A stretch of DNA of 64,000 nt, from assembly GCF_900105395.1 (NCBI RefSeq), contig NZ_LT629775.1, positions 1,426,001 to 1,490,000 of the forward strand, written 5' to 3'. Below the pieces are notes generated by a model. It saw only the letters and a program-made list of their open reading frames with translations. It searched no databases and was not told the DNA's origin. Positions 24,584 through 32,905 of the stretch are shown here, piece by piece. The stretch's first letter is position 1, and every line of letters starts with the position of its first letter. Made by a program: the position numbers and the translations under genes. Origin of the DNA: Streptomyces sp. TLI_053. Lineage in GTDB: Bacteria; Actinomycetota; Actinomycetes; Streptomycetales; Streptomycetaceae.

Positions 24584-25031
24584 GGCCCGAGGCTATGCCG
24601 GACACGGCGGGTGACGGCGTCGGGCACGGCGGGTGAGGGCTGTGGTCCGGACCACCCGGCAGCGCCTCCGGGGCCCGCCCGGGAGCCCGGTTTCCGCACC
24701 CGCCGGAACCGGGCCGCCACTCCTCGTCGACCGTGTGCCCGGCCTCACAGGCCCGCCGACGTGGCCCAGGCCACTTCCGGCCGGTATTCGATCTTGAAAA
24801 TCGGGGCATTTGCCTTCAAATCAACCCATTCTCATGATCCATACCCACGGTAACCCCCCACTGACGTGCCTAAACCTCCGAATCCTTGAAACACCACCCC
24901 CACCCCCGTAACTTCGAATGCGTCGCACCGAACGAGCACACCGCTCACCGGGAACACCGTGCGAGCCCCCCGCAACCACAAGCCCCCAGGGCCTGGTTCC
25001 GCACGCCCGCACCCCCTCCGAAAGGAACCGC
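24584..25031. other. AT-richer leader of the Rpf gene
   Basis: A long 448-bp gap. Bases 24780-24900 are unusually AT-rich for this window and hold a good promoter (24886-24914), leaving a 5' leader of about 110 bases. I looked for a ydaO-type c-di-AMP riboswitch, known upstream of some rpf genes, and did not see its conserved elements. No gene. Confidence 0.5.
24886..24914 (+). promoter_or_regulatory. Housekeeping-type promoter of the Rpf gene
   Basis: TTGAAA, 17-bp spacer, TAACTT. A good sigma-70/HrdB-like match in an AT-rich island, placing the start near 24920. Confidence 0.55.
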
Positions 25032-25430
25032 ATGACCTTCCGTAACGAGACCACCGCCACCACCGCCGTCACCGCCACCCCGAAGCGCCGCAACCGCGTC
25101 CGGACGGCACTGATGGCCGGGGCGGTCCTCGCCCTGCCGGTGGCCGGACTCGTCACGGCCAACAGCGCCTCCGCCGCCCCCGCCGGCGTCTGGGACAAGG
25201 TCGCCGCCTGCGAGGCCACCGGCAACTGGGCCATCAACTCCGGCAACGGCTTCTACGGCGGCCTGCAGTTCACCAGCTCCACCTGGGCCGCCTTCGGCGG
25301 CACCGCCTACGCCCCCCAGGCCCACCAGGCCACCAAGGCCCAGCAGATCACCATCGGCGAGAAGGTCCTCGCCGCCCAGGGCCCCGGCGCCTGGCCCGTC
25401 TGCTCCGTCAAGGCCGGCCTCACCAAGTAA
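25032..25430 (+). CDS. Secreted resuscitation-promoting-factor (Rpf) domain protein
   Basis: 132 residues. A Sec signal peptide (Arg-rich start, then AGAVLALPVAGLVTANSASA) is followed by a full Rpf/transglycosylase-like domain: VWDKVAACEATGNWAINSGNGFYGGLQF, then TSSTWAAFGG and QITIGEKVLAAQGPGAWPVC. The catalytic Glu is in ACEATG, and the two Cys residues form the usual disulfide. There is no LysM or other wall-binding domain. Rpf proteins hydrolyse peptidoglycan and promote spore germination or regrowth. AAAGGAA precedes the ATG. The leader is long, so post-transcriptional control is possible. Confidence 0.94.
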   Translation: MTFRNETTATTAVTATPKRRNRVRTALMAGAVLALPVAGLVTANSASAAPAGVWDKVAACEATGNWAINSGNGFYGGLQFTSSTWAAFGGTAYAPQAHQATKAQQITIGEKVLAAQGPGAWPVCSVKAGLTK

Positions 25431-25561
25431 CACCCCCGCCCCCACCACCACCGGGGGCCGCACCACGACACACGCCGCTGACACCCGACCACCCCCACCA
25501 CAGGGAACGGTCCGGTATCAGCGGCGCCGTGCGTTCCCCGACCGGCAGTACCCGGGCAGCC

Positions 25562-26659
25562 TCAGACCGCCCGACCGCTCCCCCAGTCGTACAGACGCCG
25601 CGCACCGTCACCGAGGCGGGTGGCGTAGAGCGTGCCGGCGCTGCCGCCCGCGAGTTCCTCGGTCGTGGTGGTGACGCCCACGACCGTGCCGACACCGGTC
25701 CGGGGGTCGAAGCCCGTGAGGTGGGGGCCTCCGCTCGCCCCGTGCGACATGTCGCAGGACTCGCCCCACAGCAGCGGCGCCGCCGGACCGGAACGGGCGG
25801 GTCCGGCGCAGTGGATCATGCGCGAGCCGGCGTACTCGGCCGCCGGGTCGTTGAGCCGGTCCTTCGGGTAGCCGAAGGTGTCGACGAACTCGCCCTCCAC
25901 GGGCCGGGTGAACGCGATCCGCTGGCTTCCCGCGACCTCGGCGACCCGCCGCCCGTCGGCCGAACGGTTCAGCACCAGCATCCCGGTGTCGTGGCCCGCC
26001 ACCGCGACGGCGTTCGAGGTCGTGCCGCCCGGGTCGGCGTCCCAGTGCGAGGAGGTGGCCATGCTCCGGACGCTGAATCCGCCGAGCGGCTTCGTGCCGT
26101 TGCGGTAGCCGGGGACGAAGTACAGGTTGTGGCGCCAGGTGTCGTCGGCGCCGGGTGAGCCGACGCCCCGCAGACAGTGCGCGGCGGTGACGGCGGTGCT
26201 GCGGTTCGCGGCGGTGACGACGGTGGCGGTGCAGCTGCCGTCGTAGCCGTCGGAGAAGGTGAAGAACAGCCGCCCCACGCTGCGGCTCACCGCCCCGCCG
26301 TGGGTCCAGACGGCCCCCGGGTCCGGGGTGCCGGCGGGCAGCGGCCGGGGGTCGTCCGGCGTGCGGTCGTCCTCGGGCACGGGCGTGATCTCGGGAACGA
26401 GTGCGCCCGCGAGTCGCATCCGGTCGGGGGTCCAGTAGGCGTCGGTCCGGTCGCGCTCCTCGGTGGTCGTGGCGCCGGCGTGCACCGTGACGGACTCGCG
26501 TTCCGCGGCGGCCGCGGCGGTCGGCAGCAGCACGGCCGCGGTCGCGGTCAGCAGCAGCACCCCCAGGGCGGCGCGCCCGCGAGGCAGGGTCCGGTCGGTG
26601 CCGGTGGTTCCGGCGGTGGTTCCGGGCGTCTCGGCAGTGGTACCAGGTGTCTTGGACAT
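25562..26659 (-). CDS. Secreted trypsin-like (S1/V8-type) serine protease
   Basis: The 365-residue exported protease has a signal peptide to about residue 52 (GVLLLTATAAVLLPTAAAAA). A 90-residue pro-region is followed by the chymotrypsin-fold domain with the catalytic triad visible: TAAHC (His161), HDTGMLVL (Asp224) and GASGGP (Ser309). FGYPKD and the ESCDMSHGASGG loop resemble streptomycete glutamyl-endopeptidase/V8-like enzymes. The N terminus carries short in-frame repeats (TPGTTAETPGTTAGTTGT). Probably a secreted nutritional or developmental protease. Divergent from the DeoR regulator. Confidence 0.93.
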   Translation of the reverse strand: MSKTPGTTAETPGTTAGTTGTDRTLPRGRAALGVLLLTATAAVLLPTAAAAAERESVTVHAGATTTEERDRTDAYWTPDRMRLAGALVPEITPVPEDDRTPDDPRPLPAGTPDPGAVWTHGGAVSRSVGRLFFTFSDGYDGSCTATVVTAANRSTAVTAAHCLRGVGSPGADDTWRHNLYFVPGYRNGTKPLGGFSVRSMATSSHWDADPGGTTSNAVAVAGHDTGMLVLNRSADGRRVAEVAGSQRIAFTRPVEGEFVDTFGYPKDRLNDPAAEYAGSRMIHCAGPARSGPAAPLLWGESCDMSHGASGGPHLTGFDPRTGVGTVVGVTTTTEELAGGSAGTLYATRLGDGARRLYDWGSGRAV

Positions 26660-26737
26660 GGGCGGGACGCTAGCCGCGCCTCATCAGGCTTCTGTGTGGA
26701 CGGCGTCGCGGGCGTCCGTCGATCGGGTCAGGATCCG

Positions 26738-26810
26738 GTAAAGGCGTCGCGGTCGTGTATCGGCGAACACCTCGGCGGTCGGGCGTATGCGGCCAGCCAG
26801 TATCCTTTAC
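26738..26810. promoter_or_regulatory. Split inverted half-sites upstream of the DeoR gene
   Basis: GTAAAGG (26738-26744) and CCTTTAC (26804-26810) are inverted, about 60 bases apart. The second overlaps TATCCT, a possible -10. They may be looping operators for autoregulation. Confidence 0.3.
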
Positions 26811-26854
26811 GGACTGTCGGGCCTGATGGCACACCAGCACGAGGGAGCGCATCC

Positions 26855-27664
26855 GTGGCGGACACCGGGCTGCTCGCCCACCAGCGGCAAGCGCTGATCG
26901 CCGAGACGGTGCGCCGCAGCGGGGCCGTGCGCGTGGCGGAGCTGGTCGACCAGTTGGGCGTCTCGGACATGACCGTGCGGCGCGACCTCGACGCCCTGGA
27001 GCGTTCGGGCGTGGTCAAGAAGGTGCACGGCGGCGCCGTCTCCGCCTCGGACACCGCCATCGACGAACCGGGCTTCGAGGCCAAGTCCGGCCTGGAGTCG
27101 GCCGCGAAGGCCGCGGTGGCCGAGGCCGCCGCCACCCTGGTCGAGCCGGGCAGCGTGATCGCCGTCGCCGCGGGCACCACCGCCTACGCGGTCGCGGCCC
27201 GGCTGCTGCACATCCCGCGCCTCACCGTGGTCACCAACTCGCTGCCGGTCGCGGAACTGGTCCGCTCGGCCGGCGACGAGCACGGGACCGGCGCGCCCGC
27301 CCTGCTGCTGACCGGCGGCTCGCCCACACCCTCGGCCGCGCTGGTCGGGCCGCTCGCCGACCAGGCCGTGCGCTCGCTCCACGTCGACCTGCTGATCCTG
27401 GGCGCCCACGGGGTCTCCGAGAAGGCCGGTCTGACCACGCCCAACCTCGCGGAGGCGCAGACCAACCGGGCGCTGGTCGCCTCGGCGCGGCGGGTCGCGG
27501 TCGTCGCCGACCACACCAAATGGGGCGTGGTCGCGCTCAGCGGCTTCGCCACGCTCGACGAGATCGACGTGTTCGTCACCGATTCGGGACTGAACACCCA
27601 GGCCCGGGCCGCCCTGACGGAGTCCGTCGGGGAGCTCGTCGTCGCCCCGGTCGCCGGGGCCTGA
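26855..27664 (+). CDS. DeoR/GlpR-family transcriptional regulator
   Basis: The 269-residue protein has the classic DeoR N-terminal HTH: HQRQALIAETVRRSGAVRVAELVDQLGVSDMTVRRDLDALERSGVVKKVHGGAV. The sugar-phosphate-binding DeoRC domain follows, with VAAGTTAYAVA, LTVVTNSLPVAELV, LILGAHGVSEKAGLTTPN and ADHTKWG. Such regulators usually repress carbohydrate operons and are released by phosphorylated sugars. The nearest candidate targets are the sugar ABC operon and GH27 genes 4-5 kb away (inference only). GTG start, with GAGGGAG 7 bases upstream. The longer in-frame extension upstream lacks support. Confidence 0.93.
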   Translation: MADTGLLAHQRQALIAETVRRSGAVRVAELVDQLGVSDMTVRRDLDALERSGVVKKVHGGAVSASDTAIDEPGFEAKSGLESAAKAAVAEAAATLVEPGSVIAVAAGTTAYAVAARLLHIPRLTVVTNSLPVAELVRSAGDEHGTGAPALLLTGGSPTPSAALVGPLADQAVRSLHVDLLILGAHGVSEKAGLTTPNLAEAQTNRALVASARRVAVVADHTKWGVVALSGFATLDEIDVFVTDSGLNTQARAALTESVGELVVAPVAGA

Positions 27665-27703
27665 CCCGGTGGCGCCGGTCCGTGCCCCCGGGCGGCCGGG
27701 TCA
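27662..27703. terminator. Inverted repeat spanning two convergent stop codons
   Basis: TGACCCGG (beginning at the DeoR stop) and CCGGGTCA (ending at the stop of the convergent gene) form an 8-bp inverted repeat with a 26-nt loop. It can serve both genes as terminator. Confidence 0.5.
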
Positions 27704-28672
27704 GTAGCCGCCGAACCCACCGTAGGAGTGGCCGCCGGTGAAACCGCCGGTCCCGCCCATGCCGGTACCGCCGTAGCTCGGCCCGCGGCTCCGGGAACGG
27801 CGGCGTGCCTCCGGTGACAGGAAGTACGGGCGGGGACCGTCCGGCCCGTCCGACCAGCTCCGCCCGGCGAGGTCCTGCCACCACTCCAGGAAGGTCCCGG
27901 ACAACGTCCGCGCCCGGCACTCCTCCTCGGTCGCGACCCTCGCGCGCTCGTCCCACCCGACCTCGACCGGGCTCTCGGCCGACCGGTTCAGGGCGTTCAG
28001 CGCATCCGCCAACTCCCTTGCGGTCAGCGGCTCCGCGCCGCCGTCCTCGGCCTCCGGCCATCCGTCGGGCCGGGGCAGGTCGACCCGCCGGACCCGCACC
28101 GGCTCCCCCGCCCGGCCCTCCCGGTACTCCCACACCCGGCGGCCGGCCAGTTCGTCCAGGACCGCCCGGCGGTGCCGCTCGGCCCGGTGCGCGGCCACCC
28201 GGGCCTCCTCGCGGACCACGCGCTCCGCCTCCACCCGCAGGGCGATCTCCTCCCGCACCGGCCGGTACTCCTCGACGGCCCGCCCCACCTCCGACGCCAG
28301 CAGCCGCTGGGCACGGCCCGACCGTTCGGCGACCCGCCGCTCGCGCCCCGGCCAGCGGCGCGGCGCGGTGATGCCGTAGCGGCTCTGCCGGCCGTTGACG
28401 AGGTCGATCTCGATCATGGTGCCGCCGTGCGCCCAGTAGAAGTCCTCGAGGGCCTGCGACAACCGGCCCAGACAGGCCACGGCCGCCAGCTCCCAGCGCT
28501 CGTGCTCGGCCGGTGTGCAGGACAGCGGCTCGCCCCGGCCGTCCAGGATCCGGTAGACCTCCACCCGCTCCGGCAGCACCACCGAGGGGTCCGGGCGGAA
28601 TCTCGCCCCGGCGATGCCGGCCGCGTCGAGCCGCACGTCCTCGAGCGACACCCCGGTCCATTTCGTGGTCAC
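27701..28672 (-). CDS. Coiled-coil protein with Gly/Tyr-rich tail, function unknown
   Basis: 323 residues. The N-terminal part is alpha/beta (VEVYRILDGRGEPLSCTPAEHERWELAAVACL). A long helical segment rich in Arg, Glu and Ala (about 130-210) probably forms a coiled coil. The C terminus has a Tyr/Phe/Gly-rich tail (GGTGGFTGGHSYGGFGGY), reminiscent of low-complexity aggregation- or phase-prone tails. No family recognised, no membrane segment. GGGAGGG precedes the GTG at 28672. Confidence 0.65.
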   Translation of the reverse strand: MTTKWTGVSLEDVRLDAAGIAGARFRPDPSVVLPERVEVYRILDGRGEPLSCTPAEHERWELAAVACLGRLSQALEDFYWAHGGTMIEIDLVNGRQSRYGITAPRRWPGRERRVAERSGRAQRLLASEVGRAVEEYRPVREEIALRVEAERVVREEARVAAHRAERHRRAVLDELAGRRVWEYREGRAGEPVRVRRVDLPRPDGWPEAEDGGAEPLTARELADALNALNRSAESPVEVGWDERARVATEEECRARTLSGTFLEWWQDLAGRSWSDGPDGPRPYFLSPEARRRSRSRGPSYGGTGMGGTGGFTGGHSYGGFGGY

Positions 28673-28849
28673 TGCTGCGCCCTCCCGTCCTGCCGACGGA
28701 CGGTGACCCACCGGAGGCCGCCGAACGGTCCGCACCCGGGCGGTCACCCACCACGAGGGGTCACCTGCCCGCGGGCGCCGCCCTGTACACGCCCCGCCGG
28801 TACCCGACGGGGAACGGCGGGCGGGGCAGAAGGAAACGGCGGAGGACGG

Positions 28850-29896
28850 CTACCCGGGCAGGCCGACCGCCCGTTCGCCGGAGCGGGACTGCTGGATGAC
28901 CACCGCGACCACCAGCAGCGAGCCCTGGGCGACGTTCTGCCAGAAGGAGTTGATGCCCTCGACGGTGAGGCCGTTCTCCAGCGCGCCCAGCAGGGCGACC
29001 GCCAGCAGGGTGCCGCCGATGCCGCCCTTGCCGCCCTTGAGCGCGCAGCCGCCGAGGGCCGCGGCCGTGATCGCCTTGAGTTCCAGGCCCTCACTTCCGG
29101 AGACCGGCTGCCCGGAGCCGGTGCGGGCGGTCAGCAGGATCCCGGCGAGTGCGGCGACCGCGCCGATCAGGGCGTACACGGCCACCAGGTACTTGTTGAT
29201 CGGGATTCCGGCCAGCCGGGCGGCGGTGTTGTTGCCGCCGATCGCGTAGAGGTTGCGGCCGAGGTCGGTGTACTGCAGCAGGACGTGCACCGCGAGCGCG
29301 ACCAGGATCAGGATCCACACCATCACCGGCAGGCCGGCGATCTTCCCCCGGCCGAGGAAGACGAACACCGGGTCACCCAGGACGTAGCCCTGCGCCCGTC
29401 CGTCGGAGACGAGTTGGGCGACGCCCTTGTAGGCGGCGAGGCCGGCCAGGGTGGCGATGGTCGCGTTGACCCGGCCGTAGACGATTACCAGGCCGTTGAC
29501 GACGCCGACCAGGACACCGACGGCCACCGCGGCCGCCGTCCCGGCGACGGCGTTCGACCCGGCCGAGGTGTAGGCCATCGCGCTGACCACCGAGGCCAGG
29601 CCGGCCTGCGAGCCGACCGAGATGTCCAGGCCGCCGCAGATGATCACCACGGTCTGGACCACGGCGAGCAGGCCGGTGATGGTCGCGGCCTCGGCGATCA
29701 CCTGGACGTTGGTCCAGCTGAGGTAGTTCTCGTTGAGCGAGCCGAAGACGGTGAGGACCAGGGCGAGGGCGCCGAGCAGGCTGAGGTTCTGGCCGCCGAG
29801 GGCGGCCAGGACGGCGAGCGGGCGGCCGTTCCCGCGCGCGGGCCGGCCGGGCGGTGCGGGCCGGTCGACGGCGGGCGGGGTGGTGGCGCTGGTCAC
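28850..29896 (-). CDS. Sugar ABC transporter permease (RbsC-like)
   Basis: The 348-residue integral membrane protein has about nine or ten hydrophobic helices and the family signature GGLDISVGSQAGLASVV near residue 90. IVYGRVNATIATLAG and the C-terminal GGCALKGGKGGIGGTLLA coupling region are also present. It forms the membrane channel for a monosaccharide such as ribose, xylose, galactose or arabinose. Third gene of the operon; its GTG start overlaps the ATPase stop (GTGA). N-terminal 30 residues are Pro/Arg-rich. Confidence 0.95.
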   Translation of the reverse strand: MTSATTPPAVDRPAPPGRPARGNGRPLAVLAALGGQNLSLLGALALVLTVFGSLNENYLSWTNVQVIAEAATITGLLAVVQTVVIICGGLDISVGSQAGLASVVSAMAYTSAGSNAVAGTAAAVAVGVLVGVVNGLVIVYGRVNATIATLAGLAAYKGVAQLVSDGRAQGYVLGDPVFVFLGRGKIAGLPVMVWILILVALAVHVLLQYTDLGRNLYAIGGNNTAARLAGIPINKYLVAVYALIGAVAALAGILLTARTGSGQPVSGSEGLELKAITAAALGGCALKGGKGGIGGTLLAVALLGALENGLTVEGINSFWQNVAQGSLLVVAVVIQQSRSGERAVGLPG

Positions 29897-31560
29897 GAGG
29901 CTGCTCCCGGGGTCTTCGTACGGGTGATGTCGTCGGCCATCGCGAGTCGCAGGACGGCCTCCTCGGTGGCGTCGGCGCGATCCAGCTCGCCGGTGACCCG
30001 CCCGCCCTGCATGACCACGATCCGGTCGGCCAGGCCGAGGACCTCGGGCAGGTCGGAGGAGATGACCAGCAGCGCGACCCCCTGCTCGGCCAGGTCCGCG
30101 ACGATCCGGTAGATCTCCGCCTTGGCACCGATGTCGATGCCGCGGGTGGGTTCGTCGAGGATCAGCAGCTTGGGGCGTCGGGCCAGCCAGCGGGCCAGGA
30201 CGACCTTCTGCTGGTTGCCGCCGGACAGCTTGCGCACCTCGTGCTCGATCGACGGGGTCCGCACCCGCAGCCGGCCCGTGTACTCGGCGGCCAGCTCGCG
30301 TTCGGCGGCGCGCCTGACGAAGCGCCGGCGGCGCAGCCGGTCCAGCACCGCGATCGAGGTGTTGTCGCGGACCGACCGGTGCAGGAACAGCGCCTGGGCC
30401 TTGCGTTCCTCGGGGGCGAGGCCGAGGCCGGCGCGGATCACCCGGCCGGGGTGGCCGAACGGCAGCGGCCTGCCGTCGAGGGTGACGCTGCCGGAGCGGA
30501 CCGGAAGGTCCCCGGCGAGTGCGAGGGCGAGTTCCGAACGGCCGGCACCGATGAGGCCGGCCAGGCCGACGACCTCGCCGGCCCGGACGGTCAGGTCGAT
30601 GTCGCGGACGTGGTCGGTGGTCAGGCCCCGGGTCTCCAGGACGACCCGGTCGGTGGCGACGTCGGCACGGGTGAACATCGCGGACAGGTCGCGGCCGACC
30701 ATCTGCCGGACGAGTTCGGCCTCGCCGGTGTCGCGGGCGTCCTGGACGCCGACCAGCTCGCCGTCCCGCAGGACGGCGATCCGGTCGGCGAGCCGGAAGA
30801 TCTCCTGCATCCGGTGCGAGACGTAGACGATCGCGATGCCCTGCGCGCGGAGCCGCCCGATCAGCGCGAACAGGGCGTCCACCTCCTGCTCGGACAGCGA
30901 GGAGGTGGGCTCGTCGAAGGCGATCAGCTTGGCCTCGCCGGTGAGCGCGCGCAGGATCTCGACCAACTGCCGCTGGGCGGGGGTGAGTCGGGAGCCGAGC
31001 AGGTCGGGGTCGAGCACCCCGGCGAAGCCGAGCCGCTCCAGGTCGGCGGTGATCCGGCGGCGCAGCTCGGCCCGGTCGAGCCGGCGGCCCCGGCCGGTGG
31101 GGAGGGCGCCGGCGTAGACGTTCTCGGCGACCGAGACGTGCGGGACGATCTCGGGTTCCTGCGGGACGATCCGGATGCCGAGCGCGCGGGCCTGGGCCGG
31201 GGAGCGCAGGTCGACGGGGCGGCCGTCGAGCAGGACGCGGCCCTCGGTGGGCTGGTGGTCGCCGGTGAGGATCTTCAGCAGGGTGGACTTGCCGGCGCCG
31301 TTCTCGCCCATCAGCGCGGTGACCGCGCCGCGGGGGAAGTCGAGGGTGACTCCGCCGAGGGCCCGGACGGCGCCGAAGGTCTTGGTGACGGCCGCGACGC
31401 CGGTGACTCCGGCCGCTTCCGCGGCGGCCGGAGCGGCGGGGCCCGGTACCGGGGACCCGGATACCGAGGAGCCGGACAGCGAGGCCCCGGACAGCGGGGT
31501 GCCGGTTGCCGAGGTCCCCGGTACCGAGGGCTCCCGCCGGGAGGAGGTCGGGTCACCCAC
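29893..31560 (-). CDS. Sugar ABC transporter ATPase, duplicated (RbsA/MglA/AraG-like)
   Basis: 555 residues with two nucleotide-binding halves. The first has Walker A GENGAGKST, signature LTPAQRQLVEI and Walker B AFDEPTSSL. The second has the degenerate P-loop GLIGAGRSEL and LLILDEPTRGIDIG, as is normal for RbsA-type proteins. It powers uptake of a pentose or hexose. The first 50 residues are an unusual Ser/Gly/Pro low-complexity leader with imperfect GTPLSGASLSGSSVSG repeats. The GTG start overlaps the stop of the binding-protein gene by 8 bases. Confidence 0.95.
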   Translation of the reverse strand: MGDPTSSRREPSVPGTSATGTPLSGASLSGSSVSGSPVPGPAAPAAAEAAGVTGVAAVTKTFGAVRALGGVTLDFPRGAVTALMGENGAGKSTLLKILTGDHQPTEGRVLLDGRPVDLRSPAQARALGIRIVPQEPEIVPHVSVAENVYAGALPTGRGRRLDRAELRRRITADLERLGFAGVLDPDLLGSRLTPAQRQLVEILRALTGEAKLIAFDEPTSSLSEQEVDALFALIGRLRAQGIAIVYVSHRMQEIFRLADRIAVLRDGELVGVQDARDTGEAELVRQMVGRDLSAMFTRADVATDRVVLETRGLTTDHVRDIDLTVRAGEVVGLAGLIGAGRSELALALAGDLPVRSGSVTLDGRPLPFGHPGRVIRAGLGLAPEERKAQALFLHRSVRDNTSIAVLDRLRRRRFVRRAAERELAAEYTGRLRVRTPSIEHEVRKLSGGNQQKVVLARWLARRPKLLILDEPTRGIDIGAKAEIYRIVADLAEQGVALLVISSDLPEVLGLADRIVVMQGGRVTGELDRADATEEAVLRLAMADDITRTKTPGAAS

Positions 31561-32596
31561 AGGTGACGCCCGCGCTCTGCCAGCCGGCCGCGTCGACCAT
31601 GGTGGTGGGGGCGAACTGCTCGGCCGGCAGGTCCTTGCCGTTCCTGAGCTTGTCGACCATGCTCTGGACCGCGAGCGCGCCGACCTCCTTGCCGTTGATG
31701 AACAGCGCGGCCTTCATCCCGGTCGGCTTGCCGCCGCTCCAGTCCTTGCAGGCGAGGTAGGCGCCGAGGCCGATGCCGATCACGTTGTCGGCGCCGATAC
31801 CGGCGTTCTGGAGCGCGGTGACGCCGCCGTGCACGTTCTCGTCGTTGCAGCCCCACACCACCCAGTGCTTGACGCCGGCGTTGGCGGTGATGATCGCGGC
31901 GACCTTGTCCTGCGCGCCGGTGGGGGTGTTGTCGGTGGCGACGTCGATGTTCTGGACGCCGGGGACGACCGCGTCGAAGGCCTGCTTCGCGCCCTTGACC
32001 CGGTCCCCGCAGACGGTGACGTCCTGCTTCCAGGCGGAGACGATCCGGGTGTCGGCGGCCGTCCAGCCGGCCTTGGTGTACTCCTCGGCGGCGCGCTTGC
32101 CGACCTCGGCGCCCATCTGCGCCCCGCTGAAGCCGACCCGCGGCACCAGATCGGCCTTGGCGCAGGCGGCGGGGTCCGGACCGGTGGCGCAGACCTGGTC
32201 GTCGGAGGTGAGCAGGGCGATCTTCGCGTCCCTGGCGGTCTGCACGACCTGCGGCCCGACGGCCGGGTCCGGGACCACGACGATGATGCCGTTGGTCTTC
32301 TGGGCGATGGCGGACTGGACCTCGCTGACCGTCTTGTTGGCGTCGTTGCCGAGGTTCACCACCTTGAGGTCGACGCCGAGTTCGGCGGCCTTCGCCTTCG
32401 CCCCGGCGGCCTCGCCGATGAAGTACTCCTGGTCCCCCTGCTTCTGCAGGTAGGTGATCGAGATCTTCCCGCTGACCGGAGCCACCGAGGCGTTGGCGCC
32501 GGTGGTCTCCTGACCGTCGGAACAGGCCGTGACCAGGCCGAGGGACAACAGGAGGGAACCTGCCGCGGCGACGCGGCGGTTGGTGCTTCGGATCAT
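31553..32596 (-). CDS. Sugar-binding lipoprotein of the ABC transporter (RbsB/AraF-like)
   Basis: The 347-residue exported lipoprotein has a signal peptide with lipobox LVTAC (acylated Cys near residue 25). A type I periplasmic-binding fold follows: ISITYLQKQGDQEYF, NGIIVVVPDPAVGPQVVQTARDAKI, VVWGCNDENVHGGVTAL and the GIGLGAYLACKDW strand. The double Asp/Asn pattern is typical of arabinose/galactose/ribose binders. The ligand is unproven, but the divergent GH27 glycosidases favour galactose or L-arabinose. First gene of the operon, with GAGGAGCGG upstream. Confidence 0.94.
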   Translation of the reverse strand: MIRSTNRRVAAAGSLLLSLGLVTACSDGQETTGANASVAPVSGKISITYLQKQGDQEYFIGEAAGAKAKAAELGVDLKVVNLGNDANKTVSEVQSAIAQKTNGIIVVVPDPAVGPQVVQTARDAKIALLTSDDQVCATGPDPAACAKADLVPRVGFSGAQMGAEVGKRAAEEYTKAGWTAADTRIVSAWKQDVTVCGDRVKGAKQAFDAVVPGVQNIDVATDNTPTGAQDKVAAIITANAGVKHWVVWGCNDENVHGGVTALQNAGIGADNVIGIGLGAYLACKDWSGGKPTGMKAALFINGKEVGALAVQSMVDKLRNGKDLPAEQFAPTTMVDAAGWQSAGVTCG

Positions 32597-32620
32597 GGAG
32601 GGGACCGCTCCTCATCAGCA

Positions 32621-32640
32621 GAATCAAACAGATTCAAACG
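32621..32640. promoter_or_regulatory. Direct repeat near the ABC operon start
   Basis: GAATCAAACA followed by GATTCAAACG: two 10-bp direct repeats 25-45 bases before the binding-protein start, within the predicted 5' leader. Confidence 0.4.
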
Positions 32641-32643
32641 CGA

Positions 32644-32679
32644 TGTGAAATATCACACCCCGCTCTGACGAGCCGTCAA
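32644..32679 (-). promoter_or_regulatory. Promoter of the sugar ABC operon with overlapping operator
   Basis: On the minus strand: TTGACG, 18-bp spacer, TGATAT. The -10 lies inside TGTGATATTTCACA, an inverted repeat (TGTGA / TCACA), so a bound regulator would block polymerase. Confidence 0.6.
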
Positions 32680-32761
32680 GTAGCGTTCGCCGCCGAGATC
32701 AAGTCGTGACACGCCATATGGGACAAGTAATGACAACGGCCTCCGGGGTTCGCACGCCCTC

Positions 32762-32791
32762 TTGAGCGGCGGGTTCTGTCGTGTCTATGCT
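32762..32791 (+). promoter_or_regulatory. Promoter of the GH27 genes
   Basis: TTGAGC, 18-bp spacer, TATGCT. Good sigma-70-like geometry. Predicted start near 32798, about 108 bases before the first GH27 ATG. Confidence 0.5.
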
Positions 32792-32796
32792 GCGTT

Positions 32797-32825
32797 GCTT
32801 TCTGTTCGAAAAAGAGACAGAAAGC
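32797..32825. promoter_or_regulatory. Inverted repeat at the GH27 transcription start
   Basis: GCTTTCTGT and ACAGAAAGC are perfect 9-bp arms separated by 11 AT-rich bases, located at the predicted start site. It could be a repressor operator (TTTC...GAAA type) or an RNA hairpin. Confidence 0.55.
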
Positions 32826-32905
32826 ATCACGGCGACTCCCCTGCCGCACCTCAGTGCCACCTCCGCGCACTCCCCGCCCACCCCCACTCGCGCCCTGGAG
32901 CGCCC

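Larger units (their letters stand above)
32597..32905. other. Divergent control region of the sugar ABC operon and GH27 genes
   Basis: The 309 bases carry back-to-back promoters and three candidate operators listed separately: a direct repeat at 32621, a TGTGA-N4-TCACA inverted repeat on the ABC -10, and a 9-bp inverted repeat at 32797. Composition is AT-rich for this genome. No gene. Confidence 0.6.

Noticed and set aside
24780..25031. ydaO-type c-di-AMP riboswitch upstream of the Rpf gene
   Set aside because: Such riboswitches are known before some streptomycete rpf genes, but I could not find their conserved pairing blocks, and the predicted leader is only about 110 bases.
32644..32657. 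CRP (cAMP receptor protein) site TGTGA...TCACA
   Set aside because: Spacing is 4 rather than 6 bases, and streptomycete Crp targets do not usually control sugar ABC operons this way. Kept only as an unidentified operator.
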